This document shows positions 34,501 to 43,019 of a stretch of 64,000 nucleotides of DNA, piece by piece; position 1 is the stretch's first letter; every line of letters begins with the position of its first letter. The notes below the pieces were generated by a model. It saw nothing but the letters and a program-made list of their open reading frames with translations, had not been told where the DNA came from and made no database searches. This DNA is from Sva-07 sp041685755 (GTDB lineage Bacteria > Actinomycetota > Acidimicrobiia > Acidimicrobiales > Ilumatobacteraceae): the NCBI GenBank assembly GCA_041685755.1, contig JAWLFC010000003.1:7977-71976 (forward strand), in the 5' to 3' direction. A program made the translations under genes and the position numbers.

Positions 34501-35192
34501 GCTTCGCGCGCCTGGAAGAACACGTCGGGGTTCTGGGCTGTTCCCCGCACGACCGGCGCCGTCGGCCGCAACCGGCGGGCCTTGTGGGCCTCGATGTCGC
34601 CCTCGTCGACCAATCGGCGCAGGTCGTCGTCGCCGAGCAGGTCGATGCGGTTGATCTCGTGCGAGGTGCGGAACCCGTCGAAGAAGTGCAGGAACGGCAC
34701 CCTCGTGCGCAGCGAGACAGCGTGCGACACGGCGGCGAAGTCGTGGGCCTCCTGCACCGAACTGGCACAGAGCATGGAGAATCCGGTGGTGCGCGCCGCC
34801 ATCACGTCGGAGTGGTCACCGAAGATCGACAGGGCGTGGGTCGCCAGGGCACGGGCAGCGACGTGGATCACCGTCGGGGTGAGTTCGCCGGCGATCTTGA
34901 ACATGTTGGGCAGCATCAGCAGCAGGCCCTGCGACGCCGTGAACGTCGTCGCCAGCGCACCGGTCTGCAGCGCGCCGTGCAGCGTGCCGGCGGCCCCGGC
35001 CTCCGACTGCAGCTCGACGACCTCGGGCACCGAGCCCCACAGGTTCGCCACCCCGGCCGCCGACCAAGCATCGGACAGCTCGCCCATCGGTGACGCCGGT
35101 GTGATCGGGTAGATCGCCACCACCTCCGACAGTGCATAGGCGACCTTGGCGGCTGCCTCGTTGCCGTCGATACACGCAGTGGTTGAACTCAT
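31554..35192 (-). CDS. nifJ: Pyruvate:ferredoxin/flavodoxin oxidoreductase
   Basis: 1212 residues, single-chain PFOR. Order of domains: pyrimidine-binding N-terminal domain (ACIDGNEAAAKVAYALSEVV, YPITPASPMGELSDAW), domain II with MMGSGAGAVGETV, gamma domain, two [4Fe-4S] sites CIDCGKCAVVCPHA and CTGCGICVDVCPAKDK, and C-terminal TPP domain with SGACSGCGETPYLKL and GDGWAYDIGFGG. It oxidises pyruvate to acetyl-CoA and CO2, reducing ferredoxin or flavodoxin, or runs in reverse. ATG 35192 follows AAGGA by 9 nt. All Cys ligands are present. In an otherwise respiratory actinobacterium this suggests low-oxygen or low-potential metabolism. Confidence 0.96.
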   Translation of the reverse strand: MSSTTACIDGNEAAAKVAYALSEVVAIYPITPASPMGELSDAWSAAGVANLWGSVPEVVELQSEAGAAGTLHGALQTGALATTFTASQGLLLMLPNMFKIAGELTPTVIHVAARALATHALSIFGDHSDVMAARTTGFSMLCASSVQEAHDFAAVSHAVSLRTRVPFLHFFDGFRTSHEINRIDLLGDDDLRRLVDEGDIEAHKARRLRPTAPVVRGTAQNPDVFFQAREAANPFHAAVPAAVEQVFAELAELTGRRYGLVDYEGAPDAERVIVMMGSGAGAVGETVAKLVADGEKVGLATIRLFRPFPTDALLAALPDTVRHIAVLDRTKEPGAAGEPLFQDVVTALAESDRPKVRVIGGRYGLGSKEFTPAMAKAVFDEAGRDDPKRRFTVGIVDDVGGLSLDVDDGFHVERSGRSAVFYALGSDGTVGANKASVKIIGDEPDLFAQGYFVYDSKKSGSMTVSHLRFGPEPIRSTYLVQEADLVACHQFGLLDRFDVLADIRHGGTFLLNAPYTADELWEHLPRKIQRRIVERELRVVTIDATRIARELKMPGRINTIMQPCFFALSEVMELDRAVGAIKESIEKAYGRRGRLVVERNEAAVDRALTELAEVTVPATVGDETPIDETLDVLDSVREAATDDFVEKVTMRMIAGEGDLLPVSAMPIDGSFPTGTTRFEKRKLALSIPVWEPDLCIDCGKCAVVCPHATIRMKAYEPAALDGAPDGFLTKNFRSRELDGHQLTIQVAPDDCTGCGICVDVCPAKDKTQVSRKAINMAPADEHREVERERWDFFTEIPEIDRASITHGSVKNSQLLQPLFEFSGACSGCGETPYLKLLTQLFGDRLVVANATGCSSIYGGNLPTTPWATDTNGLGPAWSNSLFEDNAEFGFGMRLGIEHHQREARRLLADLRDGVGAELTDALLADPAPTEAAVIEQRARVGVLRERLADLVEDADPVVAESARRLASIADELVRTSTWIVGGDGWAYDIGFGGVDHVLGSGRNVNLLVLDTEVYSNTGGQASKATPLGAVAKFAMAGKPTGKKDLGAIARRYGNVYVAQVAIGGSDIQTVKALAEADAWDGPSLVIAYSTCIAHGIDMETSMSHMKEAVKSGYWPLYRYQPTVEEHEQPFHLDSAAPSIPLREFALKEARYSMLARSDPERSAMLLDLAQEEIDERWRYYEQLAGVERTLREPHAVDLDMIDGEPESEDDDA

Positions 35193-35320
35193 GTGATCCA
35201 TCCTTGCGCTCGCAATCCCCGCTGACGACCGCCCAAAGTCCCCAATCGCAGCGTCGACCGGCAGGATGGGGCGGTGACGTCGCGTTCCGCAGCTCTCGGC
35301 CTCGTCGCGGGAGCCCGACG

Positions 35321-36787
35321 GTGAGTTCGACGTTCTCGATCGACCCCGGGGCACTGCTCATCGGGGTGCTCGTGCTCGTCGGCGTCGTCGCCAGCGGGTT
35401 CACGTCGCGCCTTCGGATCCCGAGCCTACTGCTCTTCCTCGCGCTCGGGATGGCGGTGGCAGACGACGGCCTGGCCTGGGTGCGCTTCGACGACGCCGAG
35501 CTCGCCCAGAACATCGCCCTCGCAGCGTTGGCGATCATCCTGTTCGACGGCGGGTTGGGCACCGACCCGCGCTCGTTCCGGTCCGTCGGCGTGCCGGCAG
35601 GTCTGCTGGCGACCGTCGGCGTGGCGGTGACCGCCGGTGTCGTCGCCGGGGCGGCGTGGTGGCTTGGCGGGTTGGACGCGACGACGGCGCTGCTGCTCGG
35701 TGCCGTGATCGCGTCGACCGACGCCGCGGCCGTGTTCGCCGCGCTGCGCAACGAACCGTTGCCGAACCGGACGACGCGCCTGCTGCAGCTCGAGTCGGGA
35801 TTGAACGACCCCACCGCCGTGCTGCTGACGGTGGGGATGGTCGAGGTGTGGCGCGCCGACCCGGACGGTTGGGACTGGGCGTCGTACCTCGGTGCGCAGT
35901 TGGCCGTCGGCGTGGTGGTCGGCCTCGGCGTCGGATGGCTCGGCCGGTGGGTCGTGGACCACGTACGCGGCGCAGCGGCGGCGTCGCTGGGCGTCGTCAC
36001 GCTGGCGATCGCGGCCATCTCCTACGGCGGCGCTGCCGTGCTCGGCGGATCGGGCCTCCTGGCGGTGTACCTGACCGGTGTGGCGCTGACCGGCTCGGAA
36101 CGGGCGAGCCGCAGCGTGCTGTTCTTCCACGAAGGACTCGCTGCCACCGCCCAGAGCGTGTTGTTCCTGCTGCTCGGCATCCTCGTGTTCCCGAGCGAGC
36201 TCTTCGGCGACCTCGGGCTCGGTCTCCTCGTGGCGGCCGTGCTCGTCCTGCTGGCCCGGCCGTTGGCGGTCGTGTCGGTGCTCGGATGGTGGCGAATGCC
36301 GCTGCGGGAGATGACGATCGTGTCGTGGGCCGGTCTGCGGGGTGCAGTTCCGGTCGTGCTGGCCACGATCCCCTTCACCGCCGGCCACCCCGACGGCGGA
36401 CTGATCTTCGATGTCGCCTTCGTCGTCGTCGTGGTGTCGGTGGCGGTGCAAGCACCGACGATCGGCATGCTGACGAGACGTCTCGGGGTCGTCGCCGACG
36501 ACAGCGTGCTCGTCCGGCGGGAGATCGTGCCGATCGACGCGCTCGACGCCGACATCGTCGAGATGACCGTCCCCGCCACCACGCGCCTGGCACGAATCAC
36601 GCTGCGGGAGTCCCCACCGCCGAGCGGCGCCCGGGTGGCGGTCATCCACCGCGACGACACCACCGTGATCCCGACGGGGAGCACGACGATCGAGCCCGGT
36701 GACGTCCTGCTGGTGGTGACCCCGCGCAGCTGCGACCTCGATCGCCTCGAGGTGTGGAGCCGGACGTTCCTGCCGCCCGAGCGATGA
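35321..36787 (+). CDS. CPA1-type cation/proton antiporter with TrkA-C domain (NhaP2/CvrA-like)
   Basis: 488 residues. About 12-13 TM helices include the discontinuous-helix segments AIILFDGGLGTDPRSFRSVG and GAVIASTDAAAVFAALRNEP, with the Asp-containing motifs LESGLNDPTAVLLTVGMVEV of the CPA1 family. A soluble C-terminal region (about 385-488, VVADDSVLVRREIVPIDALD...GDVLLVVTPRS) is a TrkA-C/RCK-C domain, as in NhaP2/CvrA K+ or Na+/H+ antiporters. GTG 35321 with GGGAG upstream is chosen to fit the N-terminal TM helix. The stop codon lies inside a 42-nt repeat element (36781-36822). Confidence 0.9.
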   Translation: MSSTFSIDPGALLIGVLVLVGVVASGFTSRLRIPSLLLFLALGMAVADDGLAWVRFDDAELAQNIALAALAIILFDGGLGTDPRSFRSVGVPAGLLATVGVAVTAGVVAGAAWWLGGLDATTALLLGAVIASTDAAAVFAALRNEPLPNRTTRLLQLESGLNDPTAVLLTVGMVEVWRADPDGWDWASYLGAQLAVGVVVGLGVGWLGRWVVDHVRGAAAASLGVVTLAIAAISYGGAAVLGGSGLLAVYLTGVALTGSERASRSVLFFHEGLAATAQSVLFLLLGILVFPSELFGDLGLGLLVAAVLVLLARPLAVVSVLGWWRMPLREMTIVSWAGLRGAVPVVLATIPFTAGHPDGGLIFDVAFVVVVVSVAVQAPTIGMLTRRLGVVADDSVLVRREIVPIDALDADIVEMTVPATTRLARITLRESPPPSGARVAVIHRDDTTVIPTGSTTIEPGDVLLVVTPRSCDLDRLEVWSRTFLPPER

Positions 36788-36822
36788 GCGAGACGCCGGC
36801 ATCCGGTCCGTTCGCTCATCGC
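36781..36822 (+). repeat. REP-like hairpin family 1, copy 1
   Basis: The arms GCGATGAGCGA (36781-36791) and TCGCTCATCGC (36812-36822) are perfect complements with a 20-nt loop. The stop codon TGA of the CPA1 antiporter (36785-36787) is part of the left arm. Two further copies occur at 42886-42926 and 42947-42988. Confidence 0.9.
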
Positions 36823-36863
36823 CGTCGAGGACCTCGTGACGTCGGTCACGGCGTACGCAGGGT

Positions 36864-36878
36864 CCTAGGTCCCTAGGT
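36864..36878 (+). promoter_or_regulatory. Direct CCTAGGT repeat upstream of cydA
   Basis: CCTAGGT occurs twice at 8-bp spacing, each containing the palindrome CCTAGG, 33-47 bp before the cydA start. It may be a regulator site or overlap the promoter. Closer to the start, ACCAC (36892-36896) and GTGGT (36901-36905) can form a small hairpin next to the Shine-Dalgarno region GGTGGG. No regulator is identified. Confidence 0.4.
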
Positions 36879-36910
36879 CACCCCGGGGGGTACCACCAGA
36901 GTGGTGGGCG

Positions 36911-38440
36911 ATGTTCGCGCTCGAGGCACTCCCCCTGGCCCGTTGGCAGTTCGGAATCACCACCGTCTACCACTTCCTCATGGTCCCGCTGACGATCGGC
37001 CTGTCGGCGTTCGTCGCCTGGTTCCACACCCGGTGGTACCTCCACGGCCGCGAGTCCGACCTGCGGCTCACCAAGTTCTTCGGCAAGTTGTTCCTGATCA
37101 ACTTCGCGATGGGCGTCGTCACCGGCATCGTCCAGGAATTCCAGTTCGGGATGAACTGGAGCGAGTACTCCCGCTTCGTCGGCGACGTGTTCGGCGCCCC
37201 GCTCGCCATGGAGGGCCTCGTCGCCTTCTTCCTCGAGTCGACGTTCCTCGGTCTGTGGATCTTCGGCTGGGGTCGCCTCAACCCGAAGGTCCACCTGGCC
37301 ACCATCTGGGCAGCGGCGATCGGCACGTGGCTGTCGGCGTACTTCATCATCGCCGCCAACTCCTGGATGCAGCACCCGGTCGGAGCGATCTTCAACGCCG
37401 AGCGTGGGCGGGCCGAGCTCGTCGACATCTGGGCGATCCTGACCAACCCGACCACGCTCGCGGCCTACCCCCACGTGATCAGCGGCTCGGTCCTCACCGC
37501 AGCGGTGTTCGTGGCGGGGATCTCGGCGTGGTGGCTGATCCGGCGCGACCCGAGCCCCGTCGACCGCGAGGGATTCACGCGGGCGATGCGGGCCGGGCTG
37601 TGGGTGTCGATCGTCGCCGGCATCGCCCTCGTGGTCTCCGGGCACTACCAGACCCAGCTCATGTTCGAGCAGCAACCGATGAAGATGGCTGCGGCAGAAG
37701 CGCTGTGCGAGACCGAGACGGGACCCGGATTGTCGGTGTTCGCCGTCGGCGACGTCAGCGCCGAGTGCGACGTCCGCTCACTGGTGATCCCGGGCCTGCT
37801 GTCGTTCCTGGCGACCGAGACCTGGGACGCCGAGATCCCCGGGGTCATCGACACCCAGGCCGACTTCCAGGAACGCTTCGGGCCCGGCGACTACCGCCCG
37901 AACCTGATCATCACGTACTGGAGTTTCCGGGCGATGATCGGTATCGGCATGCTCAGCGTCGGTGTGGCCGCCGCCACGCTGCTCTACCTGCGGTTCAAGA
38001 AGGAGCTGCCGCGCCACGTGTGGGCCGGACGGGCGGCGATCGCCCTGATCGTCACGCCGTTCCTCGCCAACACCGCCGGGTGGATCTTCACCGAGATGGG
38101 CCGCCAGCCGTGGGTGGTGGCGCCGAACCTCGACGAGGAACTCGAGGTCCGGCTCCTCACCGCCGACGCCGTCTCGGGAGCGGTCGGCGGCTGGACGGTC
38201 CTGCTGTCGATGGTCACCTTCACCCTCGTGTACGGCGGGTTGGGACTGGTCGAGATCATGCTGCTCAAGCGCTACGTCGAAGCGGGCCCCGACGCGGCGA
38301 TCACCGGCATCCTCGAGGGCGGGGGCGGTGACGGCGACGACGAGTCTCCGCGCGGCCCCGAGGACCGCGACGACTGGCCACCGGACGGCGAGGAGCCGCC
38401 CGAACCCGACGACGACGAACGCCTCGTGTTCGCCTACTGA
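36911..38440 (+). CDS. cydA: Cytochrome bd quinol oxidase subunit I
   Basis: 509 residues, about nine TM helices. Heme ligands appear as His about 21 in TTVYHFLMVPLT, the His of AAYPHVISGSVL and the Met of FTEMGRQPWVV. GRQPW marks the conserved end of the quinol-binding region, and the Q loop is of the short type. It reduces O2 to water with quinol electrons, generating a proton gradient without pumping, and has high O2 affinity. The C-terminus is a 50-residue acidic/Pro tail (EDRDDWPPDGEEPPEPDDDE). First gene of cydA-cydB-cydDC. Confidence 0.97.
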   Translation: MFALEALPLARWQFGITTVYHFLMVPLTIGLSAFVAWFHTRWYLHGRESDLRLTKFFGKLFLINFAMGVVTGIVQEFQFGMNWSEYSRFVGDVFGAPLAMEGLVAFFLESTFLGLWIFGWGRLNPKVHLATIWAAAIGTWLSAYFIIAANSWMQHPVGAIFNAERGRAELVDIWAILTNPTTLAAYPHVISGSVLTAAVFVAGISAWWLIRRDPSPVDREGFTRAMRAGLWVSIVAGIALVVSGHYQTQLMFEQQPMKMAAAEALCETETGPGLSVFAVGDVSAECDVRSLVIPGLLSFLATETWDAEIPGVIDTQADFQERFGPGDYRPNLIITYWSFRAMIGIGMLSVGVAAATLLYLRFKKELPRHVWAGRAAIALIVTPFLANTAGWIFTEMGRQPWVVAPNLDEELEVRLLTADAVSGAVGGWTVLLSMVTFTLVYGGLGLVEIMLLKRYVEAGPDAAITGILEGGGGDGDDESPRGPEDRDDWPPDGEEPPEPDDDERLVFAY

Positions 38441-38457
38441 CCACTGGAGCGATCGAC

Positions 38458-39465
38458 ATGGAACTCACCACCTTCTGGTTCATCACCATCGCCGTGCTGT
38501 GGATCGGCTACTTCTTCCTCGAAGGGTTCGACTTCGGGGTCGGCATGCTGCTGCACCCGCTCGGGCGCACCGACGAGGACCGTCGCGTGATGATCAACAC
38601 GATCGGTCCGGTGTGGGACGGCAACGAGGTGTGGCTGCTCGTCGCCGGCGGCGCGACGTTCGCCGCGTTCCCCAACTGGTACGCCACCCTGTTCTCCGGC
38701 TTCTACCTGCCGCTGTTCCTCATCCTGCTCGCCCTCATCTTCCGGGGCGTCGCCTTCGAATACCGCGGCAAGATCAACGACGCCCGGTGGCGGCAACGCT
38801 GGGATCTCGCCATCGCCGTCGGATCGTGGGTGCCGGCCGTGCTGTGGGGCGTGGCGTTCGCCAACATCGTGCGCGGGGTGCCGATCGACGAGAACCAGGA
38901 CTTCACCGGCACCCTGTTCACCCTGCTCAACCCGTTCGGCCTGCTCGGCGGCGTCACCACGGCGTCGCTGTTCATCCTCCACGGCGCCAACTTCCTCAGC
39001 CTCAAGACCGTCGGCGACATCCGCGACCGCGCCCACCGCGCCTCGGAGGTGGCCGGTGTCGTCGCCATCGTCGCCGGCGGCACGTTCCTCGTGTGGAACC
39101 AACTCGCCCGCGGTGCCGCCTGGACGTGGGTGCCGGTACTCGGCGCCGCCGTCGCTCTCGTCGCCGGCGTGTTCGCCGAGCGGGTGAAGCGTGAGGGGTA
39201 CGCCTTCGCCGCCACCGGTGTGGCGATCGCCCTCGCGGTCGTGGCGCTGTTCGGTTCGCTGTGGCCCGACGTGATGCCGTCGAGCACCGACCCGGCGTTC
39301 AGCCTGACCGTGGAGAACGCCTCGTCGACCGACTACACCTTGCGGGTGATGACCGTGGTCGCGCTGGTGATGACGCCGATCGTGCTGCTCTACCAGGGGT
39401 GGACCTACTGGGTGTTCCGCAAGCGGATCGGCACCCAGCACCTCCCGGCCATCGGCAAGTCGTGA
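38458..39465 (+). CDS. cydB: Cytochrome bd quinol oxidase subunit II
   Basis: 335 residues, about eight TM helices. FWFITIAVLWIGYFFLEGFD then FGVGML is the CydB opening, GPVWDGNEVWLLVAGGATFA the most conserved block. It forms the heterodimer with CydA. It starts 17 bp after cydA behind GGAGCGA, and its stop overlaps the cydDC start by 4 nt (GTGA). Confidence 0.97.
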   Translation: MELTTFWFITIAVLWIGYFFLEGFDFGVGMLLHPLGRTDEDRRVMINTIGPVWDGNEVWLLVAGGATFAAFPNWYATLFSGFYLPLFLILLALIFRGVAFEYRGKINDARWRQRWDLAIAVGSWVPAVLWGVAFANIVRGVPIDENQDFTGTLFTLLNPFGLLGGVTTASLFILHGANFLSLKTVGDIRDRAHRASEVAGVVAIVAGGTFLVWNQLARGAAWTWVPVLGAAVALVAGVFAERVKREGYAFAATGVAIALAVVALFGSLWPDVMPSSTDPAFSLTVENASSTDYTLRVMTVVALVMTPIVLLYQGWTYWVFRKRIGTQHLPAIGKS

Positions 39466-42400
39466 CCGACAGCGGCCGGCGCGGGCCGGTCGATGTCCGC
39501 CTGCTCCATCTCGTTCCTGCGCTGCGGCGTCACCTCGTCGTCGTCGGCATCGTCGCTGCCGTCACCGCCGTCGCCGTCGTCGTCCAGGCGGGCCTGCTCG
39601 CCCGCGGGCTGAGCGACCTCGTCCAACGCGGTGACGTCGACGGCGGTCTGGCCCAGCTGGCGATCGCACTGACGGCGGTGGCCGTCGTCCGCGGCGGCGC
39701 CGTCGCCGTGACCGAGTGGTCGGCGGGGCGGGCCATGACGGCCACCCGCGCCCGGGTGCTCGACGCCGTGCTCGACCACGCCGCGGCCGACGGCGACCGG
39801 GCGTCGAGCGGGCTCGCCAGTCGCGAGGCCACGATCGCCACGGCGGGCGCCGACGAACTCGAACCGTACGTGCGCCAGTTCCTGCCGGCGCTGATGCTCG
39901 CCGTGGCGGTGCCGCTCGTCGCCGGGGTGCGCATCCTGACCGCCGACCTGCTCTCGGCGGTGCTCGTCGCCGTGACCGTGCCGCTGATCCCGGTGTTCAT
40001 GGTGCTGATCGGGCGGATGACCGAACGGCGAACACAACGCCAGTGGGCGACGCTGCAGCGCCTCGGCGGCCACTTCCTCGACGTGGTCGAGGGACTGCCG
40101 ACGCTGCGGTTGTTCGGCCGCGCCGACGCCCAGCGTGACTCCGTGCACCGGGTGTCGGAGCAGTACCGCTCGACGACGATGGGGGCGCTGCGCATCGCGT
40201 TCCTGTCGGCGCTGGCGCTCGAGCTGATCGCCACGCTGTCCGTCGCGTTGATCGCCGTGGAAATCGGCCTGCGTCTCGCAGCGGGCTCGTTCGAGCTGTA
40301 CCCGGCACTGGTGATCCTGCTGCTGGCGCCGGAGTGCTACTTCCCGATCCGGCGGGTCGGGGCGAGCTTCCACGCCGCCCAGGCCGGCCTCGACGCCTCC
40401 GACGACCTGCACGAACTCCTCGACCGCCCGACGCTGCCGGCCGGCACGCGACCGGCCCCGGAGCGCGCGACGGTCGAGTTGCGCAACGTCCGGCTGCGAC
40501 GAGACGGGCGCAGCGTGGTCGACGGACTCGACCTCGACCTGGTGCCCGGCACCGTCGTCGCCGTGGTCGGCCCGAGCGGCATCGGCAAGTCGACCGTGAT
40601 CGAGGCCGTGCGCGGCCGCCTCCTCGACCGCGACGGTGCGATCAGCGTCGAGGGCATCGACGTCGACGACCTCGACCCCGACTCCTGGGCCGAGCGGTTG
40701 GCGGTGATCGGCCAGCGCCTGGTGGCGAGCACTGCGACGGTCGCCGACGCCGTTCGAGCCGGGACCGACGTCACGCCCGCCGAGGTGACCGCGGCGCTCG
40801 CTGCGGTCGGCCTGGTCGACCTGGACGCCGATCACCGTCGGCTCGAGGAACTCTCCGGTGGCCAGCTGCGCCGGGTCCAGGTGGCCCGGGCGACCATCGC
40901 CGTGCGCTGCGGGCGGGCGTCGATCGTCCTCGCCGACGAACCGACCGCCCACCTCGACGCGGACGCTGCCGAGGCCGTGTGGCGAGCGCTGGATGGCCTC
41001 GCACGCGAGCACGGAGCTGCCGTGCTGGTCGCCACCCACGACGAGCGAGCCATCGCCGACCGCGTCGTCGAACTCCACTCGACCGCAGCGACCGCAGCGA
41101 TCCCGGCCGCAGCGTCTGCCGCCACTCCCGCCCTCGCGGTGAGCTCCCTGCTCGACGACAGCGCGTTCGAGGTCACGTCGCTGCCCGCCCGCGACGAAGC
41201 CGGCTCGGTCGGACCACGTCGTGACGGGGGCCGAGGCGTCGAGCCGTCCCGGAGGTCTTCATGGGAGTCGGGGCAGGAATCGTGGCGGGCGGTGCGACGG
41301 GTGATGGCGATGGCGCGCCCGGCGCGACGTCGCTTCTTCGGGGCCACCGGGCTCGGCATCGCCGCCGAGGTGAGCACGCTGGGCTTGGCCGCGTTCGCCG
41401 CCTGGCTGATCGTGCGCGCCAGCAGCCAACCCGACCTCGCCGAGTTGTCGCTCGCCATCCTCGCCGTGCGCGCCTTCGGCACCGGCAAGGGCGTGTTCCG
41501 ATACGGCGAGCGCCTCGCCACGCACGATGCCGGACTGCGGGCCCTGAGCGAGATCCGTGCCTCGGTCGTCGACCGGCTGGCCAGGATCGCGCCCGCCGGC
41601 ATTCCGGGCTGGGAACGCGGTGACCTCCTCCAGCGCGTCGTCGCCGACATCGACCGGCTGCTCGACCTGTTCGTCCGCCTGCTCGGTCCGATCATCGCCG
41701 TCGCCGTCACCGCCGGGTCGGCAGCGGTGATCTCCCTGGTGCTCGACGTTCGCGCCGGGCTCGTGCTGCTCGGTGGTCTGGCCGTCGTCGCTGTCGTCGT
41801 CCCGGCTGCCACACTCGCCACCGAGTCGGCGATCGGACCCTCGATCACCAGCGTGCGCTCCCGATTGTCGGCGCGGGTGCTCGCCCACACCGAGCGCCTC
41901 GACGACATGATCGCCGACCGCACCGCCACCGCCGACCGTGGCCGAATCCGCGAGCTCGACGCCGAACGGAACCGCGATGAACAGCGGCGCACGACCGTGC
42001 GGGCGCTGACCGGGGCGGTCGTCGCCGCCGGGCCGTTGGCCACGGTGATCGTCACGCTGCTCGTCGTCGACCCCGGTTCGATCGCCGCTCCGATCCTGGG
42101 CGTGCTCGTGCTGTGGCCGCTCGCCGTGGTCGAACTCGCCGGATCGACCAACGAGGCAGCGGCCACGGTGCCCACCGTCGCCACCAGCGCCCAGCGCGTG
42201 CTGGCCGTGCTCGACACCCCCGATCCCAGCCCCGCAACCTCGCCGGCGACGACCGTGCTCGGTGCGGGGCCGCCGTCGATCACACTCGAGGCACTGACGG
42301 CGCGCTGGCCCGGCGCCGAGGTCGACGCCGTCGGACCGGTCTCCCTCGACGTCGCGCCGGCGAGCCGCCACCTGATCGTCGGGCCGAGCGGATCGGGGAA

Positions 42401-42953
42401 GTCGACGCTGGCCGCCGTGCTCGTCGGGTTCCTCCCACCCGCCAGTGGCGACTACCGCTTGGACGACGTCTCCGTCGACGCGGTCGCCGACGTGCGACGG
42501 TCGGTCACCTGGATCCAACAGATCCCGTGGCTGGCCGATTCGACGGTGCGCGAGAACCTGCGCATCGCCGATCCCGAGGCGAATGACGAGGTGCTCGCCG
42601 ACGTGCTCCGGGCCGTACACCTCACCACCTGGCTCGACCACCTCCCGCACGGCCTCGACTCGCACCTCGGCCGCGGCGGCGCGGCGATGAGCGGCGGTGA
42701 AGCCCAACGGCTCGCACTGGCGCGTGTGCTGCTCGCCGACCAGCGGGTGGTCGTGCTCGACGAGCCGACCGCCAACCTCGACCGGGCAACCGCCGACGCC
42801 GTCATGGCGACGGTGCTCGAGCGCTGCGCCGACCGCAGCACGATCGTCCTCGGCCACGCCGATCGCCCCGACACCTCCCCGCCGGGCGATGAGCGAAACG
42901 CCGGCATCAGGTCCGTTCGCTCATCGGCCGGAACCCCGTCTGCGGAGCGATGA
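39462..42953 (+). CDS. Fused CydDC-type ABC exporter for cytochrome bd assembly
   Basis: 1163 residues holding two complete half-transporters in tandem. The first (about 1-560) has a six-TM domain and Walker A VGPSGIGKSTVIEA, signature LSGGQLRRVQVARA and Walker B SIVLADEPTAHLD. The second (about 610-1163) has VGPSGSGKSTLAAV, MSGGEAQRLALARV and VVVLDEPTANLD. CydD and CydC are separate in E. coli and mycobacteria, and fused in Streptomyces. It exports reduced thiols (glutathione/cysteine in E. coli) or heme-related material for bd assembly. The last about 25 residues (GDERNAGIRSVRSSAGTPSA) are encoded by copies of a hairpin repeat, so the native C-terminus was altered. Confidence 0.93.
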   Translation: MTDSGRRGPVDVRLLHLVPALRRHLVVVGIVAAVTAVAVVVQAGLLARGLSDLVQRGDVDGGLAQLAIALTAVAVVRGGAVAVTEWSAGRAMTATRARVLDAVLDHAAADGDRASSGLASREATIATAGADELEPYVRQFLPALMLAVAVPLVAGVRILTADLLSAVLVAVTVPLIPVFMVLIGRMTERRTQRQWATLQRLGGHFLDVVEGLPTLRLFGRADAQRDSVHRVSEQYRSTTMGALRIAFLSALALELIATLSVALIAVEIGLRLAAGSFELYPALVILLLAPECYFPIRRVGASFHAAQAGLDASDDLHELLDRPTLPAGTRPAPERATVELRNVRLRRDGRSVVDGLDLDLVPGTVVAVVGPSGIGKSTVIEAVRGRLLDRDGAISVEGIDVDDLDPDSWAERLAVIGQRLVASTATVADAVRAGTDVTPAEVTAALAAVGLVDLDADHRRLEELSGGQLRRVQVARATIAVRCGRASIVLADEPTAHLDADAAEAVWRALDGLAREHGAAVLVATHDERAIADRVVELHSTAATAAIPAAASAATPALAVSSLLDDSAFEVTSLPARDEAGSVGPRRDGGRGVEPSRRSSWESGQESWRAVRRVMAMARPARRRFFGATGLGIAAEVSTLGLAAFAAWLIVRASSQPDLAELSLAILAVRAFGTGKGVFRYGERLATHDAGLRALSEIRASVVDRLARIAPAGIPGWERGDLLQRVVADIDRLLDLFVRLLGPIIAVAVTAGSAAVISLVLDVRAGLVLLGGLAVVAVVVPAATLATESAIGPSITSVRSRLSARVLAHTERLDDMIADRTATADRGRIRELDAERNRDEQRRTTVRALTGAVVAAGPLATVIVTLLVVDPGSIAAPILGVLVLWPLAVVELAGSTNEAAATVPTVATSAQRVLAVLDTPDPSPATSPATTVLGAGPPSITLEALTARWPGAEVDAVGPVSLDVAPASRHLIVGPSGSGKSTLAAVLVGFLPPASGDYRLDDVSVDAVADVRRSVTWIQQIPWLADSTVRENLRIADPEANDEVLADVLRAVHLTTWLDHLPHGLDSHLGRGGAAMSGGEAQRLALARVLLADQRVVVLDEPTANLDRATADAVMATVLERCADRSTIVLGHADRPDTSPPGDERNAGIRSVRSSAGTPSAER
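42886..42926 (+). repeat. REP-like hairpin family 1, copy 2 (inside cydDC 3' end)
   Basis: GCGATGAGCGAA at the left and TTCGCTCATCG at the right pair over 10-11 bp around the sequence ACGCCGGCATCAGGTCCG. It is read through as the CydDC C-terminal residues GDERNAGIRSVRSS. Nearly identical to 36781-36822, differing at a few loop bases. Confidence 0.9.
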
Positions 42954-42988
42954 GTGAAACGCCGATGTCCGGGCGGTTCGCTCATCGC
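42947..42988 (+). repeat. REP-like hairpin family 1, copy 3 (contains cydDC stop)
   Basis: GCGATGAGTGA at the left and TTCGCTCATCGC at the right with loop AACGCCGATGTCCGGGCGG. The cydDC stop TGA (42951-42953) lies in its left arm in the same place as the stop in copy 1. It begins 61 nt after copy 2. Confidence 0.88.
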
Positions 42989-43019
42989 TGAAGGTTGATC
43001 GGCCAGGCGGGGGACGCGG

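Noticed and set aside
33072..35093. A 673-codon open frame on the plus strand
   Set aside because: Antisense to nifJ; no domain recognisable.
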